49,613 nt of DNA, taken from Equibacterium sp963662035 (GTDB lineage: Bacteria; Bacteroidota; Bacteroidia; Bacteroidales; UBA932). Under the pieces are notes generated by a model, which was given only the letters and a program-made list of their open reading frames with translations, had not been told where the DNA came from and did not search any database. Every line of letters starts with the position of its first letter. Within the stretch, counting starts at the first letter, position 1. The stretch is taken from assembly GCA_963662035.1 (NCBI GenBank), contig CAVLDO010000015.1, positions 1 through 49,613 of the forward strand, given 5' to 3'. The translations under genes and the position numbers were made by a program. Shown here piece by piece: positions 1 to 8,963 of this stretch.

Positions 1-90
1 AAAGGTAGCAATCTTTCCTTTCCCTCCAAATCTTTTTTGAATAAAATGTGAGAAAATATTGCAAAAGGCCATTTAGAGTGGCTGTAGGGC

Positions 91-121
91 TTGTTCCTGC
101 GAAAAGATTTGTTTAAATTGG
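91..121 (+). promoter_or_regulatory. Putative susC promoter and leader
   Basis: A TTG (91-93) lies 20 nt before TAAATTGG (114-121), a one-mismatch match to the Bacteroidota -7 box TAnnTTTG with normal -33/-7 spacing. The predicted start near 126 gives a leader of about 96 nt. That leader holds a GC hairpin (GGGGC 133-137, GCCCC 42 bases later numbered 142-146) without a T tract, so it looks like a leader structure and not a terminator. Bases 1-7 also read as the reverse of TACCTTT and may be the edge of a promoter for a gene to the left. No gene is seen in 1-221. Confidence 0.4.
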
Positions 122-221
122 ATAACGAATTCGGGGCCGTAGCCCCCATATATAAGTATATATCGCGCCATGTAGAAGACGTTTTGAACGCCAAACCAAT
201 ATTAACCAAACCAAACACTCT

Positions 222-3200
222 ATGAAATGTTTTAATCCTAGAATCAAAGCCACAATCTGCGTCGCCGGCGCGGTATTGCTGGGCTTGACGGCTTCGGCGC
301 CCACCTGGGCCGAAACCCTGAACGCGGAAGAGACATCACTGGATCTCCCGCAGAAAGCAAAGCGGATCACCGGTACTGTAGTTGACCAGACCGGCTATCC
401 CGCAGTCGGAGTAAATGTTATTGTCAAGGGTACATCCCTGGGCACCACCACCGACTCCAACGGTAATTTCACAATCAACGGCGCCCCTGCGGGCGGCACT
501 CTGGTGGTTTCATTTATGGGCTTCAAGACCCTGGAAGTCACAATCGGTGAGAGCGACACTTACAACATCACAATCCAGGAAGACACCGAGATGCTGGATG
601 AACTGGTGGTCGTCGGTTACGGCGTTCAGAAAAAAATCACCGCCACCGGTTCTGTTGCGACTGTAAAGGGTGACATCCTCAAAGCCTCCCCCGCCGCAAA
701 CATTACCAACTCACTCGTCGGCCGCCTGCCGGGCGTCATCGGCTATCAGCGTTCCGACGAACCCGGATACGGCGGCACCACCCTCCGCATCCGCGGTACA
801 AACACTCTGGGCGACAACAGTCCCCTGATAGTAATCGACGGAGTCGCCGGCCGTGCCGGCGGTCTGGACCACCTGAACCCCAGCGAAATCGAGTCCATCT
901 CCGTGCTGAAGGATGCATCTGCGGCCATCTATGGTTCACGCGCTGCCAACGGCGTTATCCTGGTCACCACAAAGCACGGCAAAGAGGGTAAACCTTCCGT
1001 TACCTATTCTGGCAACTTCGGTTTCTCGTCCGCTACCCGCATACCCTCTATGTGCGATGCTTATCAGTATGCCACTCTGGTAAATGAAATCAACACCAAT
1101 GCCGGCGGCAGCCCCGCCTACACTGCAGAAGACCTGCAGATGTTCCGGGACGGTTCCGACCCCTGGGGCCACCCCGACACAAATTGGTTCGAGGAAGGTC
1201 TCAAGACAGTCTCACCCACCTATCGTCACGAAGTTGGCCTGAGCGGCGGCAGCGACAACGTCAAATACTATCTGAATTTCTCCGCTAATGGGGAGGACGG
1301 CATTTACAAGAACTCCGCCAACCGCTATGACTAGTATAGCGTACGCGCCAACATCGATGCCAAGGTCAACAAATACATAGACATCAGCTACTCGAATGTA
1401 AGCCGCCTTGAAGACCACAAGAGTCCGACGATGCTCACGACCGATATATGGCAGTATTTTGTACGCACAAAGCCCACAATCCCCGGCTATTGGCCTACCG
1501 GCGAAGTGGGTCCCGACCTTGAAGGCGGCAATAACCCGGTAGTGATCGGCACGGATATGACCGGTTATGCCAGGGATAAATCTTATTATATCCAGAATAC
1601 TGCCAAATTGAATGTGAAGATTCCCGGCGTTGAAGGATTGAGCGTAAGTGCCACCGGCACCTATGACAAGTATTTCGATATGTCGAAGACCTTCAAAAAA
1701 CCTTGGTATCTGTATTCCTGGGACGGTTCTGCAGAGCATAAACTCACCGCTGTAAAGAAGGGCCCCGAAACTCCGGAATTGACTCAGAAACAATACGACC
1801 AGACATCCTGGATGGTCAATGCCCTGATCAGCTACGAGCGTACATTCGGCGACCATTCCATTCTTGCTACGGCAGGTGTCGAAGCCGAACACGGCAGCCA
1901 GGGCTATCTTATGGCATTCCGCAAGTATTTCCTCTCCGATGCATTGGACGATATGGACCTCGGCGGCCAGTCCGAGATGAACAACGGCGGCAACACCTTC
2001 GAGTCGGCACGTATGAGCTATTTCGGCCGCGCATCCTACAACTACAAGGAGAAATATATGGCCGAATTCATCTGGCGCGTGGACGGTTCCTACAAGTTCC
2101 CCGAGGACAAACGTTTCGGCTTTTTTCCGGGCGTATCGCTGGCTTGGCGCGCATCTGAAGAAGACTGGTGGAAAGAGAAGCTGGGTTTGATCAGCTATGC
2201 AAAACTCCGCGGCTCAATTTCCCAGACCGGCAGCGATGCCATCAGCGCCAACCAGTATCTGGAGACATACAGCACCAATATCGACTACATCTTCGGCGGC
2301 ACTTACGAGAAGGCCCTGCAACCTGCCCGCACCGCCAACCCCAATGTTACCTGGGAGGTAGGCACTACCTATGACCTGGGTCTTGAGGCAAAATTCTTTG
2401 ACAACCGGCTCGGCTTCGAAGGCGATGTGTTCTATCACAAGCGCACCAATATGCTCATCACCCGCAACGCTTCGCTTCCCATCCTGTCCGGCATCACTCT
2501 GCCGGCAGAAAACCTCGGCGAAATGTGCAACCGCGGCGTTGAGGCTCTCATATCCTGGAAAGACCGCATAAAAGATTTTGACTACGGCGTATCCTTCAAT
2601 ATGACCTACGCAAAGAACAAGATCCTCTTCTGGGACGAGACCCCGGGCGCTCCCGACTATCAGCTCTCCACAGGTCACCCCACCGGCACCAGTCTCTATT
2701 ATGTTTATGACGGCGTGTTCTACGACCAGGCTGAAGTTGACGCCACAGAAGCCAAATGGGCGAATGCACAGCCCGGCGACATCAAGTTCAAGGATGTCAA
2801 CGAAGACGGCATAATAAATGCCGACGACCGCATCCGTCTCGACAAGAGTTCCGAACCTCGTCTTGTCGCCGGTCTCAACCTCACGGCAGGTTGGCGCAAC
2901 TTTGACATATCCGTTCTCTTCCAGGGTTCGTTCGGCGCAATCAACTACATATTCGACAGGAACAGCGGCGACTCCGGCAACTTCTTCACAAGCATCTACG
3001 AAAACCGCTGGACTGCAGAGAACCCCAGCCATGTTTACCCGCGCGTTTACAATAAAGGCAATCAGTATTGGGCAGCCAATGCCAACACATATTACGCATA
3101 CAACAATGACTTTGTCCGCCTGAAAAACCTGGAGATCGGCTACAACTTCAATATGCCTGCAATCCGACAGGCCGGCATCTCCAATCTGCGCGTGTACTTC

Positions 3201-3320
3201 AACGGTACCAATCTTCTCACTTTCAGCAAGGTCAAGATTATTGACCCCGAAGCAGAAAATTCCGGCTACAACTATCCTCTGCGACGAGTTTTGAACATTG
3301 GAGCAACCATCACCTTCTAA
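222..3320 (+). pseudogene. susC: SusC/RagA-family TonB-dependent outer-membrane transporter, interrupted by an in-frame TAG
   Basis: This would be a TonB-dependent glycan or peptide importer of the outer membrane, working with the SusD lipoprotein encoded next. Visible parts are a signal peptide (about residues 1-30), a carboxypeptidase-regulatory-like domain (about 48-125), the SusC hallmark DELVVVGYGVQKK, a plug domain (about 140-245) and the beta-barrel to the C-terminal strand ending in GATITF. The frame is intact from 222 to 3320 (1032 residues, a normal length) except for TAG at 1332-1334. The flanking residues read NRYD-stop-YSVRANIDAKVN. Family members usually have a polar residue such as Gln here, so CAG to TAG is a simple explanation. 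Translation would stop after 370 residues, at the start of the barrel; an ATG at 1431 could only give a barrel fragment without signal peptide. It could be a recent nonsense mutation, a sequencing error or read-through. Confidence 0.85.
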
Positions 3321-3332
3321 ATTTCAGGCCTT

Positions 3333-5255
3333 ATGAAAAAATCATATAAATCAGCATTAGCTTTACTAATGGCGGGGTCGGCGTTCGCCCTTGCTTCCTG
3401 CTCGGGATTTATGGACATCATCCCCACTAATGAATATTCGTCAGCCGCAATCTTTTCAGATGCCGCCCTGGCCCAGGCAGCTGTAAACAACATCTACAAT
3501 TATGTCGGACACGGCATGGAAGAAAGCTCCACCACGGGCTTGACAGACGATGCATACTATGTTCCGGAAGATGCCGCAGAACTTGCAGAACAGACCGTGA
3601 TCAACGAGGCAAGCGTCAACAGCAGTTATATGGGCTGGTACAGCAACAACCGTTATTGCCCATTCTCGTGGGACTGGCGCTTCAAGGCAATCCGCTACGC
3701 CAACAATGTCATTCAGAATATTGACAATGTCCCCGCAAAAGACGGTTATGACGTGCAGTGGATGAAGGGCGAAGCTTACTTCCTGCGCGCATTTGTATAT
3801 ACCAATATGATGCGCGGCTACGGCGGCATGCCCCTGATTCTTGAGGCAATGGATATGGATGAGACAGACAAGATGACCGTCCCCCGCTCTAATATCGATG
3901 CCGTACTTGAGCAAATCATCAGCGACTGCGAAGTTGCCGAGCAGTGCCTTCCCGCCACCACGGATGACTCTGCAAAAAGCCGCGCCACCCGCTATGCCGC
4001 AACCGCTCTGAAAGCACGCGTACAACTGCACGCCGCCAGCCCCCTCTACGCTGACCGCACTGTGAACACCCTCGCCTGCAACCAGTTCAACGGCGACCGC
4101 GAAGCCACCTACCGTGCCGCCCGCGAGGCGGCCAAGGAGGTGATCGGATGCGGACTTTACGAACTGCAGGACTGCTCTCAAGGCACAGTTGAAGAAAGAG
4201 CCGCAAAATGGGATGACATCATCATTACCGAAAACAACGAGCAGATCTGGATCCGCCAGTTCGGCACCCAGACTTACAGAACTTGCAACTGGCTCTCACG
4301 GCAGGACAACCCCAATGGTTATCACGGTTTTGGCGGTGTGGCGCCCAGTCACGATCTGGCAATGGCCTTTGAGTACGAAGACGGCTCCCTGCCCAAGGGG
4401 CTTTCAAAAGTAGGCGACCACCAGAGCGCCAACCCCTACACCGGCCGCGAACCCCGCTTCTATGCAACCATCGGTTATGACGGTTCAACTTGGGGCCGTG
4501 CCCGGCCTGCCGACACACAAGATCTTGACCCCTCCCCTATGGGAGAACTGCAGTGCGGCTTTTATGAAGTGACTGACGGCAATTCAGAGGTTGAAGTGAC
4601 TCTGCCGAACGAGGAAAAAATCAAATTTACCGGGATGAACGGTATTGACACGCGTTATTCTCCCGTAGAGCCTCATCACGGCAGCTTTACAGGCTACTAC
4701 GAGCGCAAGCTTGTGGACGAGACGGTAGAAGGCGAGTTCATCTATCAGATTGTTCCCTGGACCTACTTCCGTCTTGCAGAGATGTACCTGATAGCCGCAG
4801 AGGCCAGCGTAGAGCTCAATGAGCTGGATGAAGCTGTCAAATATCTTGATCCTATCCGCACACGCATCGGCAATGTTGACACAAAGACTGCCCTTGCAGC
4901 ACGCTCACAGGCATTCGATCAGGAGAATATGCGTGAGTTCGTCCGCCACGAGCGCCGCATTGAGTTGGCATACGAAGAGTCCCGCTACTATGATGTACGC
5001 CGCTGGATGATAGCTCCCGAGACTAACAGCAAAGAGCTCACCGGCATCCTGGTTTACGCCCGCCTGAAAGAAGGCAAGCAAGCTTTCAAGCCCTACAGCT
5101 ACGATGCGGACACTTGGGATTACAACTATTATGTACAGAGCCTGAAATACCGCGAAAACCGCAAATGGGACAACAAGATGTACTTTGCTCCCATCCCCCG
5201 CGATGAAATCAACCGCAGCAACGGCAATCTGATACAGAACCCCGGAATGGAGTAG
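3333..5255 (+). CDS. susD: SusD/RagB-family nutrient-binding outer-membrane lipoprotein
   Basis: This is a surface lipoprotein that caps the SusC pore and binds the imported ligand. The N-terminus has a lipoprotein signal with lipobox LASC, Cys about residue 23, followed by FMDIIPTNEYSS, typical of SusD. The TPR-like regions contain the family motifs GEAYFLRAF and FRLAEMYLIAAEA, and the C-terminus has the usual FAPIPRDEINRSNGNLIQNPG. Length (640 residues) is normal to slightly long. It starts 12 nt after the susC stop, so the two are co-transcribed. No glycosidase, sulfatase or regulator sits beside the pair, so the substrate cannot be inferred. The gene is intact even though susC carries an amber codon. 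Confidence 0.95.
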   Translation: MKKSYKSALALLMAGSAFALASCSGFMDIIPTNEYSSAAIFSDAALAQAAVNNIYNYVGHGMEESSTTGLTDDAYYVPEDAAELAEQTVINEASVNSSYMGWYSNNRYCPFSWDWRFKAIRYANNVIQNIDNVPAKDGYDVQWMKGEAYFLRAFVYTNMMRGYGGMPLILEAMDMDETDKMTVPRSNIDAVLEQIISDCEVAEQCLPATTDDSAKSRATRYAATALKARVQLHAASPLYADRTVNTLACNQFNGDREATYRAAREAAKEVIGCGLYELQDCSQGTVEERAAKWDDIIITENNEQIWIRQFGTQTYRTCNWLSRQDNPNGYHGFGGVAPSHDLAMAFEYEDGSLPKGLSKVGDHQSANPYTGREPRFYATIGYDGSTWGRARPADTQDLDPSPMGELQCGFYEVTDGNSEVEVTLPNEEKIKFTGMNGIDTRYSPVEPHHGSFTGYYERKLVDETVEGEFIYQIVPWTYFRLAEMYLIAAEASVELNELDEAVKYLDPIRTRIGNVDTKTALAARSQAFDQENMREFVRHERRIELAYEESRYYDVRRWMIAPETNSKELTGILVYARLKEGKQAFKPYSYDADTWDYNYYVQSLKYRENRKWDNKMYFAPIPRDEINRSNGNLIQNPGME

Positions 5256-5275
5256 AATCCTGAACCATAACAGCC

Positions 5276-5307
5276 GAGGGCGGCCCGATGGCCGCCCTCT
5301 GTTTTTG
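5276..5307 (+). terminator. Intrinsic terminator after susCD
   Basis: A perfect 10-bp stem, GAGGGCGGCC (5276-5285) and GGCCGCCCTC (5290-5299), with a CGAT loop, is followed by TGTTTTTG. It lies between the convergent susD and cysE and ends the susCD transcript. Confidence 0.9.
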
Positions 5308-5313
5308 CATTGT

Positions 5314-6069
5314 TTACGAAATCTTGGTCTTGGACTGCACCACCCTGATGCCGGGGGCCACGTCTGCGGTGACCCAGATGTTGCCGCCTATGACGGCGTC
5401 GTGGCCGATGGTGATGCGCCCAAGTATGGTGGCGTTGGAATAGACTATCACATTGTCCTCAAGTATCGGGTGGCGGGGAATTCCCTTCACGGGGTTGCCG
5501 TCGTCATCCAGGGGGAAGCTTCTGGCCCCGAGAGTCACGCCCTGATAGAGCTTGATGTTGTTGCCCAGAATGGCGGTGGCGCCTATCACCACGCCGGTGC
5601 CGTGGTCTATGGCAAACGATCGTCCGATGGTGGCGGCGGGGTTTATATCGATGCCTGTCTCGCTGTGGGCCAGTTCTGTGATTACGCGCGGCAGCACCGG
5701 CACCCCAGCCAGAAAGAGGCAGTGGGCGATGCGGTAGCTGCTGATGGCCTTGATGCCGGGATAGCAGATAACCACTTCGCAGATGGATTCCGCCGCAGGG
5801 TCGCCGTTATAGGTGGCGGTCACATCCTCTTTGAGAGCGGATGAGAGAGATGGCAGTTGAGCCGTGAAACCGGAGGCGACTGCCATAGGGTCCATCCCGC
5901 ATCCCGCAAGAGTGCAACACGAGCGCACGGCGCCGGCAAGGGTGCTCTGCAGGGCGGAGACCGCCACGGGGTCAAACGAGGCTTCCCCGCCACTTATCAG
6001 GACGGGGAAGAGCATTGAGCGGCACTGCTGCACTAGAGCCTGTGCCTGACGTGTTACATCGGTGTACAT
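5314..6069 (-). CDS. cysE: Serine O-acetyltransferase
   Basis: It makes O-acetyl-L-serine from serine and acetyl-CoA, the first committed step of cysteine synthesis. The protein (251 residues from the chosen start) has an N-terminal helical domain and a C-terminal left-handed beta-helix of hexapeptide repeats. Motifs include DINPAATIGRSFAIDHGTG (catalytic Asp/His region) and GARSFPLDDDGNP, as in EpsC-type enzymes. An upstream in-frame ATG at 6087 would lie inside the -7 box, so the ATG at 6069 is preferred; it falls where transcription should begin. cysK, on the same strand, lies just upstream and encodes the enzyme that uses the product. Confidence 0.92.
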   Translation of the reverse strand: MYTDVTRQAQALVQQCRSMLFPVLISGGEASFDPVAVSALQSTLAGAVRSCCTLAGCGMDPMAVASGFTAQLPSLSSALKEDVTATYNGDPAAESICEVVICYPGIKAISSYRIAHCLFLAGVPVLPRVITELAHSETGIDINPAATIGRSFAIDHGTGVVIGATAILGNNIKLYQGVTLGARSFPLDDDGNPVKGIPRHPILEDNVIVYSNATILGRITIGHDAVIGGNIWVTADVAPGIRVVQSKTKIS

Positions 6070-6073
6070 AGGG

Positions 6074-6081
6074 CAAAAGTA
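6074..6081 (-). promoter_or_regulatory. cysE -7 box at the start codon
   Basis: TACTTTTG on the minus strand fits TAnnTTTG. The A of the cysE ATG (6069) is 5 nt after the G of the box, about where the SRP RNA gene of this window starts relative to its own box. The mRNA is therefore predicted to be leaderless. Confidence 0.6.
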
Positions 6082-6102
6082 CACCAAAAAACGGATTTGC
6101 AG

Positions 6103-7038
6103 CTATTCTGCGGCAAAAAGTTCGGTGGAGAGATACCTCTCGCCCGTGTCGGGCAGCAACACCACAATGGTTTTGCCGGCGTTCTCTTCGCGGGAGGCCA
6201 CCTTTATGGCGGCCGAGAGGGCGGCGCCCGAGGTTATGCCCACCAGCAGCCCTTCTGCGGCCGAGAGTTCCCGGGCGGCGTTGAAGGCCTCCTCGTTGGA
6301 GACGGGGATTATCTCGTCCACCACGCTGCGGTCAAAATTGTCGGGGACAAAGCCGGCGCCTATGCCCTGCAACTTGTGCGCTCCTGCGCTGCCTCCGGAA
6401 AGCACGCTGCTTGAGGCTGGTTCCACCGCCACCGTCCATACCGAACTCTTGCGGCTCTTGAGCCCCCTGCCAACGCCGGTAATGGTGCCGCCGGTGCCGA
6501 CGCCCGCCACAAAGATATCCACTGCCCCGCCGGTGTCTTCCCAGATTTCAAGGGCTGTGCCCCCCTTGTGGGCCAACGGATTCGCATGGTTTGAGAATTG
6601 CCCGAGGATTACGCTGCCCGGGATGGAGGCGTGCAGCTCGTCGGCCTTTGCGATGGCGCCCGCCATACCTTCCGCGCCGGGGGTCAGCACAATCTCGGCG
6701 CCGCGCGCCTTAAGCAGCTTGCGCCGCTCTATACTCATAGTCTCGGGCATAGTGAGTATCAGACGGTAGCCGCGCACAGCGGCGACCAGAGCCAGCCCCA
6801 CCCCGGTGTTGCCGCTGGTGGGCTCTATGATGGTGGCCCCGGGGGAAATGATCCCACGCCGCTCTGCGTCCTGCACCATAGCGAGGGCCACGCGGTCTTT
6901 TACGCTGCCGGCGGGGTTGAAGTATTCCACCTTGGCCAGCAGGTCGGCCTTGAGTGAATATATGGCGCTTATCGCGCCCAGTCGGACCAGCGGGGTGCGC
7001 CCCACCAGGTCCAGAACGGAATCATAAATTTTTGCCAT
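6103..7038 (-). CDS. cysK: Cysteine synthase A (O-acetylserine sulfhydrylase)
   Basis: This PLP enzyme makes cysteine from O-acetylserine and sulfide. The 311-residue length is normal. The PLP-binding lysine is in PAGSVKDR (about K47), and the substrate and phosphate-binding motifs TSGNTG (about residue 73) and GVGTGGT are present. It lies 33 nt upstream of cysE, with its own -7 box at the start codon. Cystathionine beta-synthase is a relative, but the short form without CBS domains and the neighbouring cysE argue for CysK. Confidence 0.95.
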   Translation of the reverse strand: MAKIYDSVLDLVGRTPLVRLGAISAIYSLKADLLAKVEYFNPAGSVKDRVALAMVQDAERRGIISPGATIIEPTSGNTGVGLALVAAVRGYRLILTMPETMSIERRKLLKARGAEIVLTPGAEGMAGAIAKADELHASIPGSVILGQFSNHANPLAHKGGTALEIWEDTGGAVDIFVAGVGTGGTITGVGRGLKSRKSSVWTVAVEPASSSVLSGGSAGAHKLQGIGAGFVPDNFDRSVVDEIIPVSNEEAFNAARELSAAEGLLVGITSGAALSAAIKVASREENAGKTIVVLLPDTGERYLSTELFAAE

Positions 7039-7042
7039 AACG

Positions 7043-7050
7043 CAAAGGTA
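7043..7050 (-). promoter_or_regulatory. cysK -7 box at the start codon
   Basis: TACCTTTG on the minus strand is separated from the cysK ATG (7038) by only CGTT. The predicted transcription start is the A of the start codon, giving a leaderless mRNA. Confidence 0.65.
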
Positions 7051-7060
7051 TCAATTAGTC

Positions 7061-8344
7061 TTAAATTCTGTCCAGCGCCTGACTCAGATCGGCGATAATG
7101 TCGTCGATGTGCTCCGTGCCTATCGAGAGGCGCACGGTGTTCTGATAGATTCCCTGCGAGAGCAGTTCGGCCCCTGTGAGCTGCGAGTGGGTGGTGGTGG
7201 CGGGATGTATCACGAGCGATTTGACGTCGGCCACATTTGCCAGCAGCGAGAAAATCTGCAGCGAATCGATGAACTTGAAGGCTTCGGCCTGCCCTCCCTC
7301 TATCTCAAAGGTGAAGATGGAGCCGCCGCCGGCCGGGAAATAGCGTTTATAGAGCTCGTGGTCGGGATGCGAAGGGAGCGAGGGGTGGTTCACGCGCCGC
7401 ACTTTGGGGTGATTAGAGAGGAATTCCACCACCTTGAGGGCGTTTTCCACGTGTCGCTCTACACGCAGCGAGAGGGTCTCGAGCCCCTGCAGCAGGTAGA
7501 AGGCGCTTGTGGGGGAGAGGGTGGCGCCGGTGTCGCGCAGCAGTATTGCACGGATGCGGGTGATGTAGGCGGCCGCCCCCGCTGCATCGGCGAACACTAT
7601 GCCGTGGTAGCTTGCCTCCGGGGTGGTGAACTGCGGGAACTTGCCCGACGCCTTCCAGTCAAACTTGCCCGAATCGATTATCACGCCGCCCAGGGTCGTG
7701 CCGTGTCCGCCTATGAATTTGGTGGCGGAGTGCACCACGACATCGGCTCCGTGCTCTATGGGACGCAGCAGATAGGGGGTGGCAAAGGTGTTGTCTATCA
7801 CAAGGGGTATCTTGTTTGCGTGGGCGATGGCCGCCACGGCGTCGATGTCAATCAGATTGCAGTTGGGGTTGCCGAAGCCCTCGATAAATACAGCCTTTGT
7901 ATTGGGCTGTATGGCCCGCTGGAAGTTGCCCGGATCGGAAGGGTCCACGAATGTGGCGCAGATGCCGTAGGGGACCAGCGTGTGCTGCAGCAGGTCGTAG
8001 GTGCCGCCGTAGATGGTCGCGGCCGAGACTATGTGGTCGCCCGCGGCCGCCAAGTTGAGCAGCGAGTAGGTTACCGCCGCTGCGCCGGTGGCGACCGCCA
8101 GTGCCCCCGCTCCACCCTCGAGGGCGGCGATGCGCCGCTCGAACACATCCTGGGTGGAGTTGGTCAGACGGCCGTAGATGTTGCCGGCATCCCTGAGTCC
8201 GAAGCGGGCTGCGGCGTGGTCGCAGTTGTGGAACACATATGATGTTGTCTGATAGATGGGGACAGCGCGGGAGTCGGTTGCGGGGTCTGCATTCTCCTGC
8301 CCTGCGTGGAGCTGGAGTGTTTCAAAGTGGAGTTTCGTATTCAT
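7061..8344 (-). CDS. metY: O-acetylhomoserine sulfhydrylase / Cys-Met metabolism PLP enzyme
   Basis: This enzyme makes homocysteine from O-acetylhomoserine and sulfide in the direct sulfhydrylation route to methionine. The 427-residue length and the motifs ETLQLHAGQ, PIYQTTSYVF, YGRLTNST and SATKFIGGHG (PLP lysine) fit MetY; cystathionine synthases and lyases are shorter, at about 380-400 residues. The open frame reaches 8431, but the family N-terminus MNTKLHFETLQLHAG starts at 8344. cysK and cysE lie downstream, and an Lrp-family regulator is divergent upstream, so sulfur amino acid synthesis is grouped here. A weak -7 box (GACCTTTG, minus strand, 8371-8378) lies 26 nt upstream. Confidence 0.9.
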   Translation of the reverse strand: MNTKLHFETLQLHAGQENADPATDSRAVPIYQTTSYVFHNCDHAAARFGLRDAGNIYGRLTNSTQDVFERRIAALEGGAGALAVATGAAAVTYSLLNLAAAGDHIVSAATIYGGTYDLLQHTLVPYGICATFVDPSDPGNFQRAIQPNTKAVFIEGFGNPNCNLIDIDAVAAIAHANKIPLVIDNTFATPYLLRPIEHGADVVVHSATKFIGGHGTTLGGVIIDSGKFDWKASGKFPQFTTPEASYHGIVFADAAGAAAYITRIRAILLRDTGATLSPTSAFYLLQGLETLSLRVERHVENALKVVEFLSNHPKVRRVNHPSLPSHPDHELYKRYFPAGGGSIFTFEIEGGQAEAFKFIDSLQIFSLLANVADVKSLVIHPATTTHSQLTGAELLSQGIYQNTVRLSIGTEHIDDIIADLSQALDRI

Positions 8345-8386
8345 AGCCTTTGTGCATTTGTTTGTTGCCGCAAAGGTCCACACTTC

Positions 8387-8398
8387 GTGATTTATCAC
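8387..8398. promoter_or_regulatory. Palindromic operator candidate between metY and lrp
   Basis: GTGATTTATCAC is a perfect 5-bp inverted repeat around TT. It lies 8 bp upstream of the weak metY -7 box (8371-8378), in the -10 to -33 interval of metY, and 42 bp before the lrp box. The position suits a repressor or activator site, possibly for the adjacent Lrp-like protein; this is inferred from position only. Confidence 0.35.
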
Positions 8399-8440
8399 CA
8401 AGCAAACGCAAAAATTCAGAAAATATTGCAAGCATTTCCT

Positions 8441-8448
8441 ATTTTTGC
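8441..8448 (+). promoter_or_regulatory. lrp -7 box
   Basis: TATTTTTG matches TAnnTTTG and precedes the regulator gene, giving a leader of about 45 nt. Confidence 0.6.
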
Positions 8449-8498
8449 AGAATAATCAATAAGTAAAGGCCGGACTTTGACAATTCCGGCAGAAAATT

Positions 8499-8963
8499 AT
8501 GGAAGTCAAGCTTGACAACATCGACATTCAGATTCTGCGGGCTCTGCAGGACAACGCCCGCATCACCAACAAGGAACTCTCGGCCAGGGTGCATCTCTCC
8601 CCCACGCCGGTTTACGAGCGGCTCAAGAGGCTTGAGGCGGAGGGCTACATAACACAATACACGGCAGTGCTGAATGCGGAGAAGCTGAATATGGGCTTCA
8701 TAGTGTTCTGCAGCGTTAAGCTCAAGAGCATCAACGCCGATATCGCCGGCCACTTCGTGCAGAAGATCCGGCAGATTCCGGAGGTGACGGAGTGCTACAA
8801 CATTTCTGGAGAATACGACTATCTGCTAAAGATTCACGCGCCGGATATGAAGTACTACAATCAGTTTATCCTTAACGTGCTGGGGCGCATCGACAGTTTG
8901 AGCTCTGTGCAGAGCTCGTTTGTGATGGACCCCGTAAAGCAGCTCTGCGGACTCAGGATCTGA
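8499..8963 (+). CDS. Lrp/AsnC-family transcriptional regulator
   Basis: This is a 154-residue feast/famine regulator. The N-terminal winged helix-turn-helix (LDNIDIQILRALQDNARI, then LSPTPVYERLKRLEAEGYI) is followed by an alpha/beta RAM ligand-binding domain with the family G-EYDYLLKI motif. Proteins of this family bind amino acids, form octamers and often regulate themselves and a divergent gene. The divergent metY and the cysteine genes make sulfur amino acid metabolism the likely target. The 3' end overlaps the convergent dihydroorotase gene by 11 bp, with no terminator seen between them. Confidence 0.92.
   Translation: MEVKLDNIDIQILRALQDNARITNKELSARVHLSPTPVYERLKRLEAEGYITQYTAVLNAEKLNMGFIVFCSVKLKSINADIAGHFVQKIRQIPEVTECYNISGEYDYLLKIHAPDMKYYNQFILNVLGRIDSLSSVQSSFVMDPVKQLCGLRI

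Noticed and set aside
133..146. Hairpin before susC as an intrinsic terminator
   Set aside because: The GGGGC/GCCCC stem has no T tract after it; it is treated as a leader structure.
1332..1334. TAG recoded as an amino acid
   Set aside because: TAG is the normal stop of several genes in this window (susD, mnmA, rpoD), and no suppressor tRNA is seen here. A nonsense mutation is simpler.
7109..8242. Long open frame (about 377 codons) opposite metY
   Set aside because: It is the antisense of a conserved PLP enzyme in GC-rich DNA and has no recognisable motif; similar shadows lie opposite tex and the M13 peptidase (47368-49128).
8345..8498. SAM riboswitch before metY
   Set aside because: The leader is only about 22 nt from the weak -7 box, too short for a SAM aptamer, and no such fold was seen.
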